Below are positions 15,733-22,890 of a stretch of DNA of 31,688 nt, piece after piece (positions within the stretch are counted from its first letter, which is position 1; each line of letters begins with the position of its first letter). The position numbers and the translations under genes are program-made. The notes below the pieces were generated by a model. That model was given only the letters and a program-made list of their open reading frames with translations. It was not told the DNA's origin and searched no databases. The stretch is from an uncultured Clostridia bacterium. Lineage in GTDB: Bacteria > Bacillota > Clostridia > Christensenellales > Aristaeellaceae. The stretch lies in assembly GCA_934630975.1 (NCBI GenBank), contig CAKTXH010000021.1:1-31688 (forward strand). Reading direction: 5' to 3'.

Positions 15733-16320
15733 TTATAATTTGAGTTCCGCCTTTTCTCCGTTAAGAACAATCGTATACAGCCCATTTTCATCCGGCTCTG
15801 CGTACACATAGTACGTCATTCCTTTCAGCGTTGGCCGATTGATCTCGACGCTTTCAACTCGTCCCTGACATTCGATTGCAAAGTCCTTTTCGCCGATGCA
15901 GGTGACGATCAAATACCGATCATCGCCAAACAGTCTCTTTTCCTCTTCGACCATGATTCCGTCGATATGGGTCAAAACGCGCTTTCCGTAATCATCCAGC
16001 GTCCTTCTCCATTTTCCGTCCTTTGTCTGATAGACCATCATGTAATTCTGAACGCCGTTTTCGTCAACGCCGACAACCATGCTGGTTTGCTTTCCGTTTA
16101 AGGCAAAACGTATTTCGCCCGCATAGGTTTCAGCGTATATTTCCTCGTAGTCGGCATAGCTTTTCAAAACTCCGCGCCTCGTTTGGTATTGACCGAATTG
16201 AAATAAAAACAGAACCGTCAAAACCGCGTATAAAATTCGCCCCCTCTTCCTTTTTCTGCAAAGCAGAAACAGAATAGTCAAAACAATCAGCAGAAACGCG
16301 ATCATTACAAAAATCGTCAT
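15733..16320 (-). CDS. Hypothetical protein with two N-terminal membrane segments
   Basis: 195 residues, unrecognised. Membrane segments lie at about 2-20 (FVMIAFLLIVLTILFLL) and 28-44 (GRILYAVLTVLFLFQFG), separated by a basic loop CRKRKRGR, then a soluble beta-rich domain (ALNGKQTSMVVGVDENG; the end reads YTIVLNGEKAELKL). The start at 16320 has GAGGAAG upstream. It is the first gene of the presumed operon and is divergent from the Crp-type regulator, with 218 bp between them. Confidence 0.6.
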   Translation of the reverse strand: MTIFVMIAFLLIVLTILFLLCRKRKRGRILYAVLTVLFLFQFGQYQTRRGVLKSYADYEEIYAETYAGEIRFALNGKQTSMVVGVDENGVQNYMMVYQTKDGKWRRTLDDYGKRVLTHIDGIMVEEEKRLFGDDRYLIVTCIGEKDFAIECQGRVESVEINRPTLKGMTYYVYAEPDENGLYTIVLNGEKAELKL

Positions 16321-16476
16321 CGGGCTTCCTCATTTCTCCGTTTTTTCGAAATTCACGGTCTTTCCCTTCCGCCGTCCGCCCCGTCGAATCCCGCTTTTAC
16401 ATAATAACGTATGCCGCCGCGTTTTTCCTGCTTATTTATGGTAAAAAAACGATTCTTTTTTCCTTCGATACCCAAT

Positions 16477-16505
16477 TTGAATTTTGCGCATGTTTATGAT
16501 ATAAT
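16477..16505 (+). promoter_or_regulatory. Promoter of the Crp/Fnr-family regulator
   Basis: TTGAAT (16477-16482), 17-base spacer, perfect TATAAT (16500-16505). Predicted start near 16512, leader about 27 nt carrying AGGAGGGG. Confidence 0.8.
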
Positions 16506-16538
16506 AGGAAGAGATCCGCAGAACAGGAGGGGTGCGTC

Positions 16539-17222
16539 TTGAAGTGGGAAGATTCCAATGTCACGCTACCCGTTTCGAATACCAATGAACTTCAAAGCCT
16601 GATTGCAAAAAACGCGGTCAAGCTGAAGATTCCCGCCAAGACGGTCTTTCTGGAGCCGGGCAGCAAGCTCGACGGCGTGTATTATATCGCCGACGGGCGC
16701 ACCCGCCACTATATGATCGCGCAGGACGGCTCGGAAAAGATTCTCTACACCCTTTCGGCGGGCTGGTTTTACGGCGAAACGCCCTGCGCGCTGCACGACG
16801 CGACCGGGCTGTTCTCCAAGACGGAAATCTCCTCCATCCTCTACTGCATCCCCAGCGACAAATACGAAATGCTGCTGGACGAAAGCGCGCTGTTTCGGGA
16901 GGCCATTCTGCTGAGCTATTCCAAAAAGATGCGCATCCTGCGGCAGGAAATCGCCAACCTCGTCTTCACGCCCTGCAAGGATCGGCTCAAGCGGCTGTAT
17001 TGCTCCACGGCGGATACCAGCCGGGTCATCGACGGCGGCTGGTACGACCTCAAGCTCAACTACACGCAGTACGAAATCAGCACCATCATCGGCGGTGCGC
17101 GCGTCACGGTCAGCAAGCTGATCAACGAGCTTTGCGCGGAGGGCTTTATCCGTGTGCTCAACCGCAAAACGCAGATCAATATCCGCCAGTACGAACAGGA
17201 GATTTCGGACGGCAAAGCCTGA
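16539..17222 (+). CDS. Crp/Fnr-family transcriptional regulator
   Basis: 227 residues. The N-terminal cyclic-nucleotide-binding-type beta barrel (about 25-125) is visible in VFLEPGSKLDGVYYIADGRT and WFYGETPCAL. It is followed by the dimer helix (about 125-150) and a C-terminal winged helix in which NYTQYEISTIIGGARVTVSK matches the Crp-family recognition region. It lacks the N-terminal Cys cluster of Fnr, so an oxygen-sensing Fe-S cluster is not indicated; the ligand is unknown. It starts with TTG at 16539, six bases after AGGAGGGG, and no in-frame ATG is nearby. It is monocistronic, closed by the terminator at 17229-17252, and is the nearest candidate regulator of the operon starting at 17567. 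Confidence 0.9.
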   Translation: MKWEDSNVTLPVSNTNELQSLIAKNAVKLKIPAKTVFLEPGSKLDGVYYIADGRTRHYMIAQDGSEKILYTLSAGWFYGETPCALHDATGLFSKTEISSILYCIPSDKYEMLLDESALFREAILLSYSKKMRILRQEIANLVFTPCKDRLKRLYCSTADTSRVIDGGWYDLKLNYTQYEISTIIGGARVTVSKLINELCAEGFIRVLNRKTQINIRQYEQEISDGKA

Positions 17223-17228
17223 TTTTTG

Positions 17229-17252
17229 AAAGCGGCCATGCGCCGCTTTTTT
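17229..17252 (+). terminator. Terminator of the Crp/Fnr-family regulator
   Basis: AGCGGC and GCCGCT pair around a CATGC loop, followed by TTTTTT, within 30 bp of the stop codon. Confidence 0.85.
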
Positions 17253-17254
17253 GA

Positions 17255-17283
17255 TTGACAAATTCTTCCGGCCGCGCTATAAT
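17255..17283 (+). promoter_or_regulatory. Consensus sigma-A promoter
   Basis: Perfect TTGACA (17255-17260) and perfect TATAAT (17278-17283) with a 17-base spacer. Such a strong core promoter far upstream of an operon fits control by repression or leader-mediated control. Confidence 0.85.
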
Positions 17284-17405
17284 ATCACACATTCCCATCT
17301 GTTTAATTGGTTTATTTAGATTCGATTGATTTTGCCCCCGATTTCAAAACATCCTGAACCTTTTCCCCGGGTTTGCAGCCTTTTTTTCGTTTTGATTCGG
17401 CAAAG

Positions 17406-17421
17406 TGTAACCTTTTATACA
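17406..17421 (+). promoter_or_regulatory. Candidate Crp/Fnr-type operator TGTA-N8-TACA
   Basis: TGTAACCTTTTATACA is a palindrome of the GTA-N8-TAC type known for some Crp-family members such as NtcA. Its centre is about 74 bp before the start predicted for the second promoter, a distance where activators of this family can work. Linking it to the regulator at 16539 is inference. Confidence 0.4.
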
Positions 17422-17452
17422 AAGTTTCGCGGGAACACTTTTCAGTTTCATG

Positions 17453-17481
17453 TTGAATTTGCCCTATTTTTCTGGTATTTT
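17453..17481 (+). promoter_or_regulatory. Possible second promoter of the catabolic operon
   Basis: TTGAAT (17453-17458), 17-base spacer, TATTTT (17476-17481). The -10 box is weak, as expected for an activated promoter. Predicted start near 17488. Confidence 0.4.
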
Positions 17482-17496
17482 TTAAGCATGAAATGA

Positions 17497-17525
17497 AATT
17501 TCCGAATCAAATATCGTCGGAAATT
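17497..17525 (+). promoter_or_regulatory. Perfect 9-bp inverted repeat in the leader
   Basis: AATTTCCGA (17497-17505) and TCGGAAATT (17517-17525) are exact inverted copies 11 bases apart. It lies just downstream of the second promoter and 29 bp before the ribosome site, so it could be an operator or an mRNA stem. Confidence 0.5.
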
Positions 17526-17566
17526 GCCAAATTATCCTGCACAGCATGGATTTGGGGAGGCATCCT

Positions 17567-18835
17567 ATGGATCAACACATGTACAACGAATATCTGGCGA
17601 TCCTCCGCGAAGAAATCGTTCCCGCGCTGGGCTGCACGGAGCCGATTGCTATCGCTTACGCTTCGGCCAAGGCGCGCAGCGTTTTGGGGCAGCTGCCGGA
17701 GCACATCACCGTTAAATGCAGCGGCAACATCATCAAGAACGTCAAGGCCGTCATCGTGCCCACGACGGGCGACATGAAGGGCATCGAGACCAGCGCCGTG
17801 CTCGGCGCGGTCGGCGGCAACCCGGATAAAAAGCTCGAGGTGCTGGTCGATGTAACGGAAGAGGATTTGGCGCTGACGCGTGAGCTGCTCAAAAAGAAAA
17901 TCTGTTCCGTGGAGCTGATCGAAGGCGTTTCCAGCCTCCAGATCATCGTGGAGATGACCGCCGGGGCAGATTCTTCGCTGGTGGAAATCGCCTTCTCCCA
18001 CACGAACATCGTCCGCATCGAGCATAACGGCGAGCTGCTCTTCAAGAAGGGCCTGACCGTTCAGAACGCAACCGAGACGGATCGTTCCCTGCTCAACCTG
18101 AAAGACATCTACGCCTTCGCCACGACCGTGAACATCGAGGACGTGGCCGACCTAATGGAGCGTCAGGTGGATTGCAACCTCAAGATTGCGCGCGAGGGTC
18201 TTTCCAATAAGTACGGCGCAAACGTCGGCGCGACCATTCTGGAACATTACGGCGACGACGTGCGCAACCGCGCGCGGGCCTTCCCGGCCGCGGGCAGCGA
18301 CGCGCGCATGAACGGCTGCGTTCTGCCGGTGATGATCAACTCCGGCAGCGGCAACCAGGGCATGACGGTCAGCCTGCCGGTCGAGGTCTACGCCGAAGAG
18401 CTTGAGGTCTCGCGCGAAAAGAAAATCCGCGCGCTGGTGCTCAGCAACCTGATCGGCATATACCAGAAGAACGAGCTGGGCAAGCTCAGCGCCTACTGCG
18501 GCGCGGTTTCCGCTGCCGTCGGCGCGGGCGCGGCCATCGCCTACCTGAACAACGCCAGCTACGACGTAATTGAGGAAACCATCGTCAACACGCTGGGCAA
18601 CGTCTCCGGCATCGTCTGCGACGGCGCGAAGGCCTCCTGCGCGGCGAAGATCGCCTCGTCGGTGGATGCGGCGATTCTCGCCTACCACATGGCCAGCGAG
18701 CGCCGCGGCTTCCACAACGGCGAAGGGCTGGTCAAGGAAAGCGCCGAAAAGACCCTCAAGAGCTATGGCCGCATGGGCCGCGAGGGCATGCGCGCCACGG
18801 ATGTGGAAATCCTGCGCATCATGCTGGAAAACTGA
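17567..18835 (+). CDS. cyuA: L-cysteine desulfidase / UPF0597 (CyuA, YhaM) family protein
   Basis: 422 residues. Family members (E. coli CyuA, archaeal CdsB) use an Fe-S cluster to break cysteine into pyruvate, ammonia and sulfide and are related to the Fe-S L-serine dehydratases, so the true substrate could be another beta-substituted amino acid. Typical motifs are ALGCTEPIA with Cys23, the central MNGCVLPVMINSGSGNQG with Cys, and VCDGAKASCA; these cysteines are the likely cluster ligands. The start at 17567 follows GGGGAGG at six bases; an in-frame ATG at 17546 would swallow this site. First gene of an operon with a DapA-type enzyme 88 bp downstream. The E. coli gene sits with an amino-acid permease; here transport seems to be by the TRAP system. 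Confidence 0.85.
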   Translation: MDQHMYNEYLAILREEIVPALGCTEPIAIAYASAKARSVLGQLPEHITVKCSGNIIKNVKAVIVPTTGDMKGIETSAVLGAVGGNPDKKLEVLVDVTEEDLALTRELLKKKICSVELIEGVSSLQIIVEMTAGADSSLVEIAFSHTNIVRIEHNGELLFKKGLTVQNATETDRSLLNLKDIYAFATTVNIEDVADLMERQVDCNLKIAREGLSNKYGANVGATILEHYGDDVRNRARAFPAAGSDARMNGCVLPVMINSGSGNQGMTVSLPVEVYAEELEVSREKKIRALVLSNLIGIYQKNELGKLSAYCGAVSAAVGAGAAIAYLNNASYDVIEETIVNTLGNVSGIVCDGAKASCAAKIASSVDAAILAYHMASERRGFHNGEGLVKESAEKTLKSYGRMGREGMRATDVEILRIMLEN

Positions 18836-18923
18836 TTTTCCTGTCTTCAATTCCATTCAGCAAGCAAAGGCTTCCGCCTTTAGCCCATATCAAGCAACAT
18901 TTTGAAAGTGAGGATATTGACTT

Positions 18924-19877
18924 ATGATGAATCTTCAAGGCTCCTGGGTGGCCATGCCCACTCCGTTTACCGAGGACAACCAGATCGACATCGAGGGCTT
19001 CAAGCTCCTGATTGCCCGCCAGATTAAGTACGGCACGAGCCAGCTTTTCATTCTCGGCTCCGCCGGCGAGGTGACCCTGCTGACCCTCGAGGAAAAGAAG
19101 CTGATCGTCAAGTCCGTCATCGCGTACATGAAGGATCGCGCCGCCCGCGGCCTCAAGGTCGTGCCGGTATTCTTCAGCGCCGCGTCCCTGACGACCGAGG
19201 CGAGCGTCGAGTTCGCGCAGTTCTGCGAGGCTGAGGGCGCGGACGGCGTCGTCTTCACCGTGCCGCCGTATGTGCTCATCACCCAGCACGCCGCCAAGAC
19301 CCATCTGGATACCTGCATGAGCAGCGTCAAGATCCCCTGCGGCATTTACAACAACCCGAGCCGCCTGGGCGTGCAGGTTCTGCCGGAGACCATCCAGTAC
19401 CTCTCCGAGAAGCACCCGAACTTCGTCGTCGATAAGGAAGCCCTGCCGAGCGTGGAGCAGCTGGTTCAGGTGCAGCGCATGTGCGAGGGCAAGGTCAAGA
19501 TCATGTGCTGCGACTACCCGCACTACTCCATCGTCATCCCGACGCTGGCTGTCGGCGGCACCGGCACGGCCAACATCGGCGGCAACATCATCCCGGAGGA
19601 AGCGGCCAAGTATTCCCGCCCGTGGACGGATATGACCATCATCGAGGAGTGCCGCAAGGAGTACTTCAAGTGGTTCCCGCTGCTCCAGGAGCTTTACACC
19701 TTCTCCAACCCGATCGTCATCAAGGCGGCGCTGAACCTGCTGGGTCTGCCGGGCGGCCACCTGCGCAAGCCGTATGAGGATTACACCGGCGCGAAGCTGG
19801 AGCACCTCAAGGAGACCATGACGCAGATGGGCGTGATCGAGAAGTACCACATCTCCAACGATACCATCGAAATCTAA
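18924..19877 (+). CDS. DapA-family (class I) aldolase/lyase
   Basis: 317-residue TIM-barrel enzyme of the dihydrodipicolinate synthase/N-acetylneuraminate lyase superfamily, which makes or breaks C-C bonds next to a keto acid through a lysine Schiff base. Seen: GSAGE at 45-49 (family GTTGE), YNNPSRLG with the conserved Tyr142, and the Schiff-base Lys171 in VVDKEA. Barrel end GLPGGHLRKP is family-like. Chromosomal dapA for lysine synthesis is usually elsewhere, and this copy sits in a catabolic transport operon, so cleavage of an imported or derived acid to pyruvate plus an aldehyde is more likely than lysine synthesis. RBS GTGAGGA nine bases before the ATG. Exact substrate not deducible. Confidence 0.85.
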   Translation: MMNLQGSWVAMPTPFTEDNQIDIEGFKLLIARQIKYGTSQLFILGSAGEVTLLTLEEKKLIVKSVIAYMKDRAARGLKVVPVFFSAASLTTEASVEFAQFCEAEGADGVVFTVPPYVLITQHAAKTHLDTCMSSVKIPCGIYNNPSRLGVQVLPETIQYLSEKHPNFVVDKEALPSVEQLVQVQRMCEGKVKIMCCDYPHYSIVIPTLAVGGTGTANIGGNIIPEEAAKYSRPWTDMTIIEECRKEYFKWFPLLQELYTFSNPIVIKAALNLLGLPGGHLRKPYEDYTGAKLEHLKETMTQMGVIEKYHISNDTIEI

Positions 19878-19919
19878 TCGGCCTCCATTCCCCTATTCTT
19901 TTGAAGGGAGCGAAACCCA

Positions 19920-21281
19920 ATGGCTGAAAAAGTGATCATCATCGGCGGCACGGCCGCCGGTCTGAGCGCCGCTTCGAAGGCCAAGCGCGTCGATGCGTCG
20001 CTGGATATCACGGTTTTTGAAAAATCCGGCTATATCAGCTACGGCGCGTGCGGCCTGCCGTATTTCGTCGGCGACATGATCAAGGAGCCGAACGATCTGG
20101 TCAGCCTGAGCGTGGATCAGATGACCCATAAGCGCGGCGTTCCGACCTATATTCATCACGAAGTCACCCGCATCGACCGCGGCGCGCAGATCGTCACCGT
20201 CCGCAATCTGGATAACGGCGAGGTCTTCGCGCGCCCGTATGACAAGCTCGTCATCGCGACGGGCGCGCGGCCCATCGTGCCCCGCATCCCGGGCGTGGAC
20301 GCGGAGGGCGTTTACACCCTGCGCACCGTGGAAGACGGCATCCGCCTCAAGCACGTCGTTCAGAGCGGCGCGCAGAAGAAGGCGGCCATCGTCGGCGGCG
20401 GCTTTATCGGCATCGAAGTCGCCGAGGAGCTGACCAACAGCGGCGTGGAGGTGCATCTGTTCGAGATGATGCCCCGCCTGCTGCCCTTCCTGACGGAGAG
20501 CTTCTCCGAAGCGGTGCTCGACACGCTGACGCAGCACGGCGTTCACGTTCACCTGAATGCGGGCGTCGAATCGCTGATGACGGCGGAAGGCCGCGTCTGC
20601 GGCGTTCGCGCGACAGACGGCAGCGAAACGCCGGTCGATTACGCGCTGCTGAGCATCGGCGTTATCCCCGCCAGCGATCTGGCGCGCGAAGCCGGGCTGG
20701 AGCTTGGGCTGAAAGGCGCAATCGTCGTGGATGACGAAATGCGCACCAGCGACCCGAAAATCTGGGCTTGCGGCGACTGCGTGCAGATGAAAAACCGCAT
20801 CACCGGCGGCGCGGCCTATGTGCCGCTGGGCACGACGGCCAACAAGCAGGGCCGCATCGCGGGCGGCAACCTCGCGGGCGAGCACGAGACCTTCAAGGGT
20901 GTGCTCGGCTCGATGGTGACCAAGGCGTTTGATCTGTATATCTCCGCCACCGGTCTCTCGCTGGATCAGGCGAAGGCCGCCGGGTACGACGCCGCCTCCT
21001 CCATCATCACCAAGGGCGACCGCGCTTCCTATTATCCGGGCAGCCGGGATAACACCATCTGCCTCATTCTGGATAAGAAGACCGGCAGGCTGCTCGGCGC
21101 GCAGGCCATCGGCAGCGAATCCGTGGCCGGGCGCATCAACGTCTTCGCCACGGCCATCACCTGCGGCATGACGGTATCCGAGATCAACGAGCTGGATCTG
21201 GTCTACGCCCCGCCGGTCGCGCCGGTGTACGACCCGATTCTCATCGCGGCCAGCCAGGCCATGAAGAAGGTCGAGGGCTGA
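19920..21281 (+). CDS. CoA-disulfide reductase / NADH oxidase-like flavoprotein
   Basis: 453-residue pyridine nucleotide-disulfide reductase. An N-terminal FAD-binding fold (IIIGGTAAGLSAASKAKR, residues 6-23) is followed by a single redox-active cysteine, Cys44 in YGACGLPYF, as in CoA-disulfide reductases, NADH oxidases and persulfide reductases that lack the CxxxxC pair. A second dinucleotide fold is at AAIVGGGFIGIEVAEEL, the FAD motif at IWACGDCVQM, and a dimerisation domain from about 325. It sits 42 bp after the DapA-type gene and 3 bp before the PPC gene. With a cysteine-desulfidase-family protein in the same operon, a role in thiol or persulfide turnover is possible, but oxygen or electron-balance duties fit as well. 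Confidence 0.85.
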   Translation: MAEKVIIIGGTAAGLSAASKAKRVDASLDITVFEKSGYISYGACGLPYFVGDMIKEPNDLVSLSVDQMTHKRGVPTYIHHEVTRIDRGAQIVTVRNLDNGEVFARPYDKLVIATGARPIVPRIPGVDAEGVYTLRTVEDGIRLKHVVQSGAQKKAAIVGGGFIGIEVAEELTNSGVEVHLFEMMPRLLPFLTESFSEAVLDTLTQHGVHVHLNAGVESLMTAEGRVCGVRATDGSETPVDYALLSIGVIPASDLAREAGLELGLKGAIVVDDEMRTSDPKIWACGDCVQMKNRITGGAAYVPLGTTANKQGRIAGGNLAGEHETFKGVLGSMVTKAFDLYISATGLSLDQAKAAGYDAASSIITKGDRASYYPGSRDNTICLILDKKTGRLLGAQAIGSESVAGRINVFATAITCGMTVSEINELDLVYAPPVAPVYDPILIAASQAMKKVEG

Positions 21282-21284
21282 GCC

Positions 21285-21695
21285 ATGCCGGAGATTTACG
21301 AGGTCACCGTCAAAAGCGGCGAGGATATCCGCCAGGTCATTTCCGATTACGTCATCGAAAAGGGCTGGCAGAGCGTGATGATCCCGGCGGCCATCGGCTC
21401 GGTCATCGGCATGGAGTTCACCACGCCGATTCAGAACGAGCTGCCACTGAAAACCGCTGTCACCCCCTGCCACGACGCGGCGGAGCTGCTCTCCTTCACG
21501 GGCGAAATCATGCGCCGCGAATGTGTCGATCCGGCTCTTCTGGCCGTTTACCCCGATAAAACCAGCCCCCTGTTCGTTCATATCCATGCCAGCTGCGCCA
21601 CGGCGGGCGGGCATGTGATGGGCGGCGGCATGCGCGCGGGCCGCGCGTTCCGCGCCGTAAGAGTGTTCCTGATTCCGCTATCCGTTACGGTCTGA
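21285..21695 (+). CDS. PPC/DUF296 domain protein
   Basis: 136 residues forming a single PPC (plants and prokaryotes conserved, DUF296) domain, a small trimeric fold. The signature is clear in FVHIHASCATAGGHVMGGGM with the paired histidines thought to bind metal in bacterial members; the domain ends RAVRVFLIPL. Bacterial single-domain PPC proteins have no settled function; the plant versions are fused to AT-hooks, absent here. Its start is 3 bp after the flavoprotein stop, so it is translationally coupled. A role as an accessory enzyme or small-molecule binder of the pathway is inferred from position only. Confidence 0.85.
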   Translation: MPEIYEVTVKSGEDIRQVISDYVIEKGWQSVMIPAAIGSVIGMEFTTPIQNELPLKTAVTPCHDAAELLSFTGEIMRRECVDPALLAVYPDKTSPLFVHIHASCATAGGHVMGGGMRAGRAFRAVRVFLIPLSVTV

Positions 21696-21745
21696 TGGTC
21701 CCAGACGCGATTGTTGTTGCAAAAAAAGAAACAGGAGAGATGATC

Positions 21746-22747
21746 ATGAAAAAAATGCTTGCTCTGGTCATGGCGCTGGCCATGACGTTCTCCATGACCG
21801 CGCTCGGTCAGGCCGAAGAGATTACGCCCCCGAAAAAGCCGATGCGCTATTCGCTGGGCACCAGCTCCTCCGGCGGCAACTTCTACCTTGTCGGCGGCGG
21901 CATTGCCACCGTGCTGAACAACGCGCTCCCGGATTTCTTCGTCATGACGGCTGAAGAGACCGGCGGCTCCACCGCAAACCTCACCCTGATCCAGAACGGC
22001 GAGGCCGAGGTCGGCATCAGCATGACCTCCGCGATTGCCGAGGCCGTCAAGGGCGAAGCCGACTGGACCGGCGGCCCGATGGATAAGATTCGCGGCATGG
22101 TCGCGCTCTATCCGTCCTACCTGACGATCTACTCCCTCAAGTCCACCGGCGCGACCAAGCTCACCGACCTGAACGGCAAGATCGTCGGTCTCGGCTCCAA
22201 GGGCGCCGCGATGGACAGCATCCTGCGCGAGGCGTTTGACAAGATGGGCATCACCCCGTCTTCGATCTTCAACGACGGCCACAGCGCGACCGCTTCCGCC
22301 GTGGGCAACGGCAACGTCGGCGTCGCCGTGCTGTTCTCCCTCCCGCCGTTCGCGTCCATCACCGAGCTGGAAGCCAGCAACGACCTCTCCTTCGTCGGTC
22401 TGACCGAGGAAGAGCAGGATTTCCTCTGCGAGAACTATCCGTTCTACAGCAAGGCGACCATGCCGGCCGGCTCCTATAAGGCCGTCACCGAGGATATTCC
22501 CACCGTTTCCGAGTGGAACATGCTCGTGACCAGCTCCGATGTGCCGGAGGATTACGTCTACCTGATGACCAAGACGCTGCTGGAGAGCAACGACGCGCTC
22601 GTGCAGATTTACAAGGGTCTGAGCTACGTGACCGCCGAGAACATTCTCAACTACAACTGCCCGCTGCATGCCGGCACGGTTCGCTACCTCAAGGAGATCG
22701 GCATTGATGTGCCGGCCAGCCTGATTCCGCCGGAATACGCTGAGTAA
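21746..22747 (+). CDS. TAXI-family TRAP transporter solute-binding protein
   Basis: 333 residues. Residues 1-23 are a signal peptide (MLALVMALAMTFSMTALG, cleavage near G-Q-A). The mature part starts with RYSLGTSSSGGNFYLVGGG and has EETGGSTANLTLIQNGEAEV, typical of TAXI receptors (TRAP-associated extracytoplasmic immunogenic), which bind organic acids and hand them to a fused TRAP permease. The start at 21746 lies eight bases past AGGAG; an upstream in-frame ATG at 21695 overlaps the PPC stop and lacks a signal peptide start. A hairpin with six T follows the stop, which would make receptor mRNA more abundant than permease mRNA. Confidence 0.92.
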   Translation: MKKMLALVMALAMTFSMTALGQAEEITPPKKPMRYSLGTSSSGGNFYLVGGGIATVLNNALPDFFVMTAEETGGSTANLTLIQNGEAEVGISMTSAIAEAVKGEADWTGGPMDKIRGMVALYPSYLTIYSLKSTGATKLTDLNGKIVGLGSKGAAMDSILREAFDKMGITPSSIFNDGHSATASAVGNGNVGVAVLFSLPPFASITELEASNDLSFVGLTEEEQDFLCENYPFYSKATMPAGSYKAVTEDIPTVSEWNMLVTSSDVPEDYVYLMTKTLLESNDALVQIYKGLSYVTAENILNYNCPLHAGTVRYLKEIGIDVPASLIPPEYAE

Positions 22748-22772
22748 TCCGCGCAAACACAGGATTGTTTCG

Positions 22773-22815
22773 GCCTCGTCCAAATGGGGACCATTCGTTT
22801 GGACGGGGCTTTTTT
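22773..22815 (+). terminator. Intercistronic terminator between receptor and permease
   Basis: GCCTCGTCCAAA (22773-22784) pairs with TTTGGACGGGGC (22798-22809), followed by TTTTTT. It lies inside the operon and probably reduces expression of the permease relative to the receptor. Confidence 0.8.
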
Positions 22816-22890
22816 CAAAGCCTGACTTGCCCCGAAGCCTTTCGGTTTGACCGCCTTTCCCCCCATTCATCCAACAAGGAGCAGCATCAC

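Larger units (their letters stand above)
17253..17566 (+). other. Long promoter and leader region of the catabolic operon
   Basis: 314 bp without a gene. It holds a consensus promoter (17255-17283), a second weaker promoter (17453-17481), the palindromes at 17406-17421 and 17497-17525, and a GGGGAGG ribosome site at 17554-17560. From the first promoter the leader would be about 275 nt. I recognise no known riboswitch. Confidence 0.6.

Noticed and set aside
17284..17566. Possible known riboswitch in the long leader
   Set aside because: I could not match the leader to the conserved core of any riboswitch class I know; only palindromes and promoter boxes were supported.
19893..21614. 573-codon minus-strand frame opposite the CoA-disulfide-reductase-like gene
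   Set aside because: GC-rich codon positions on the real gene keep the opposite strand open. The product is low-complexity (Arg/Ala/His/Asp-rich), with no family motif and no ribosome site.
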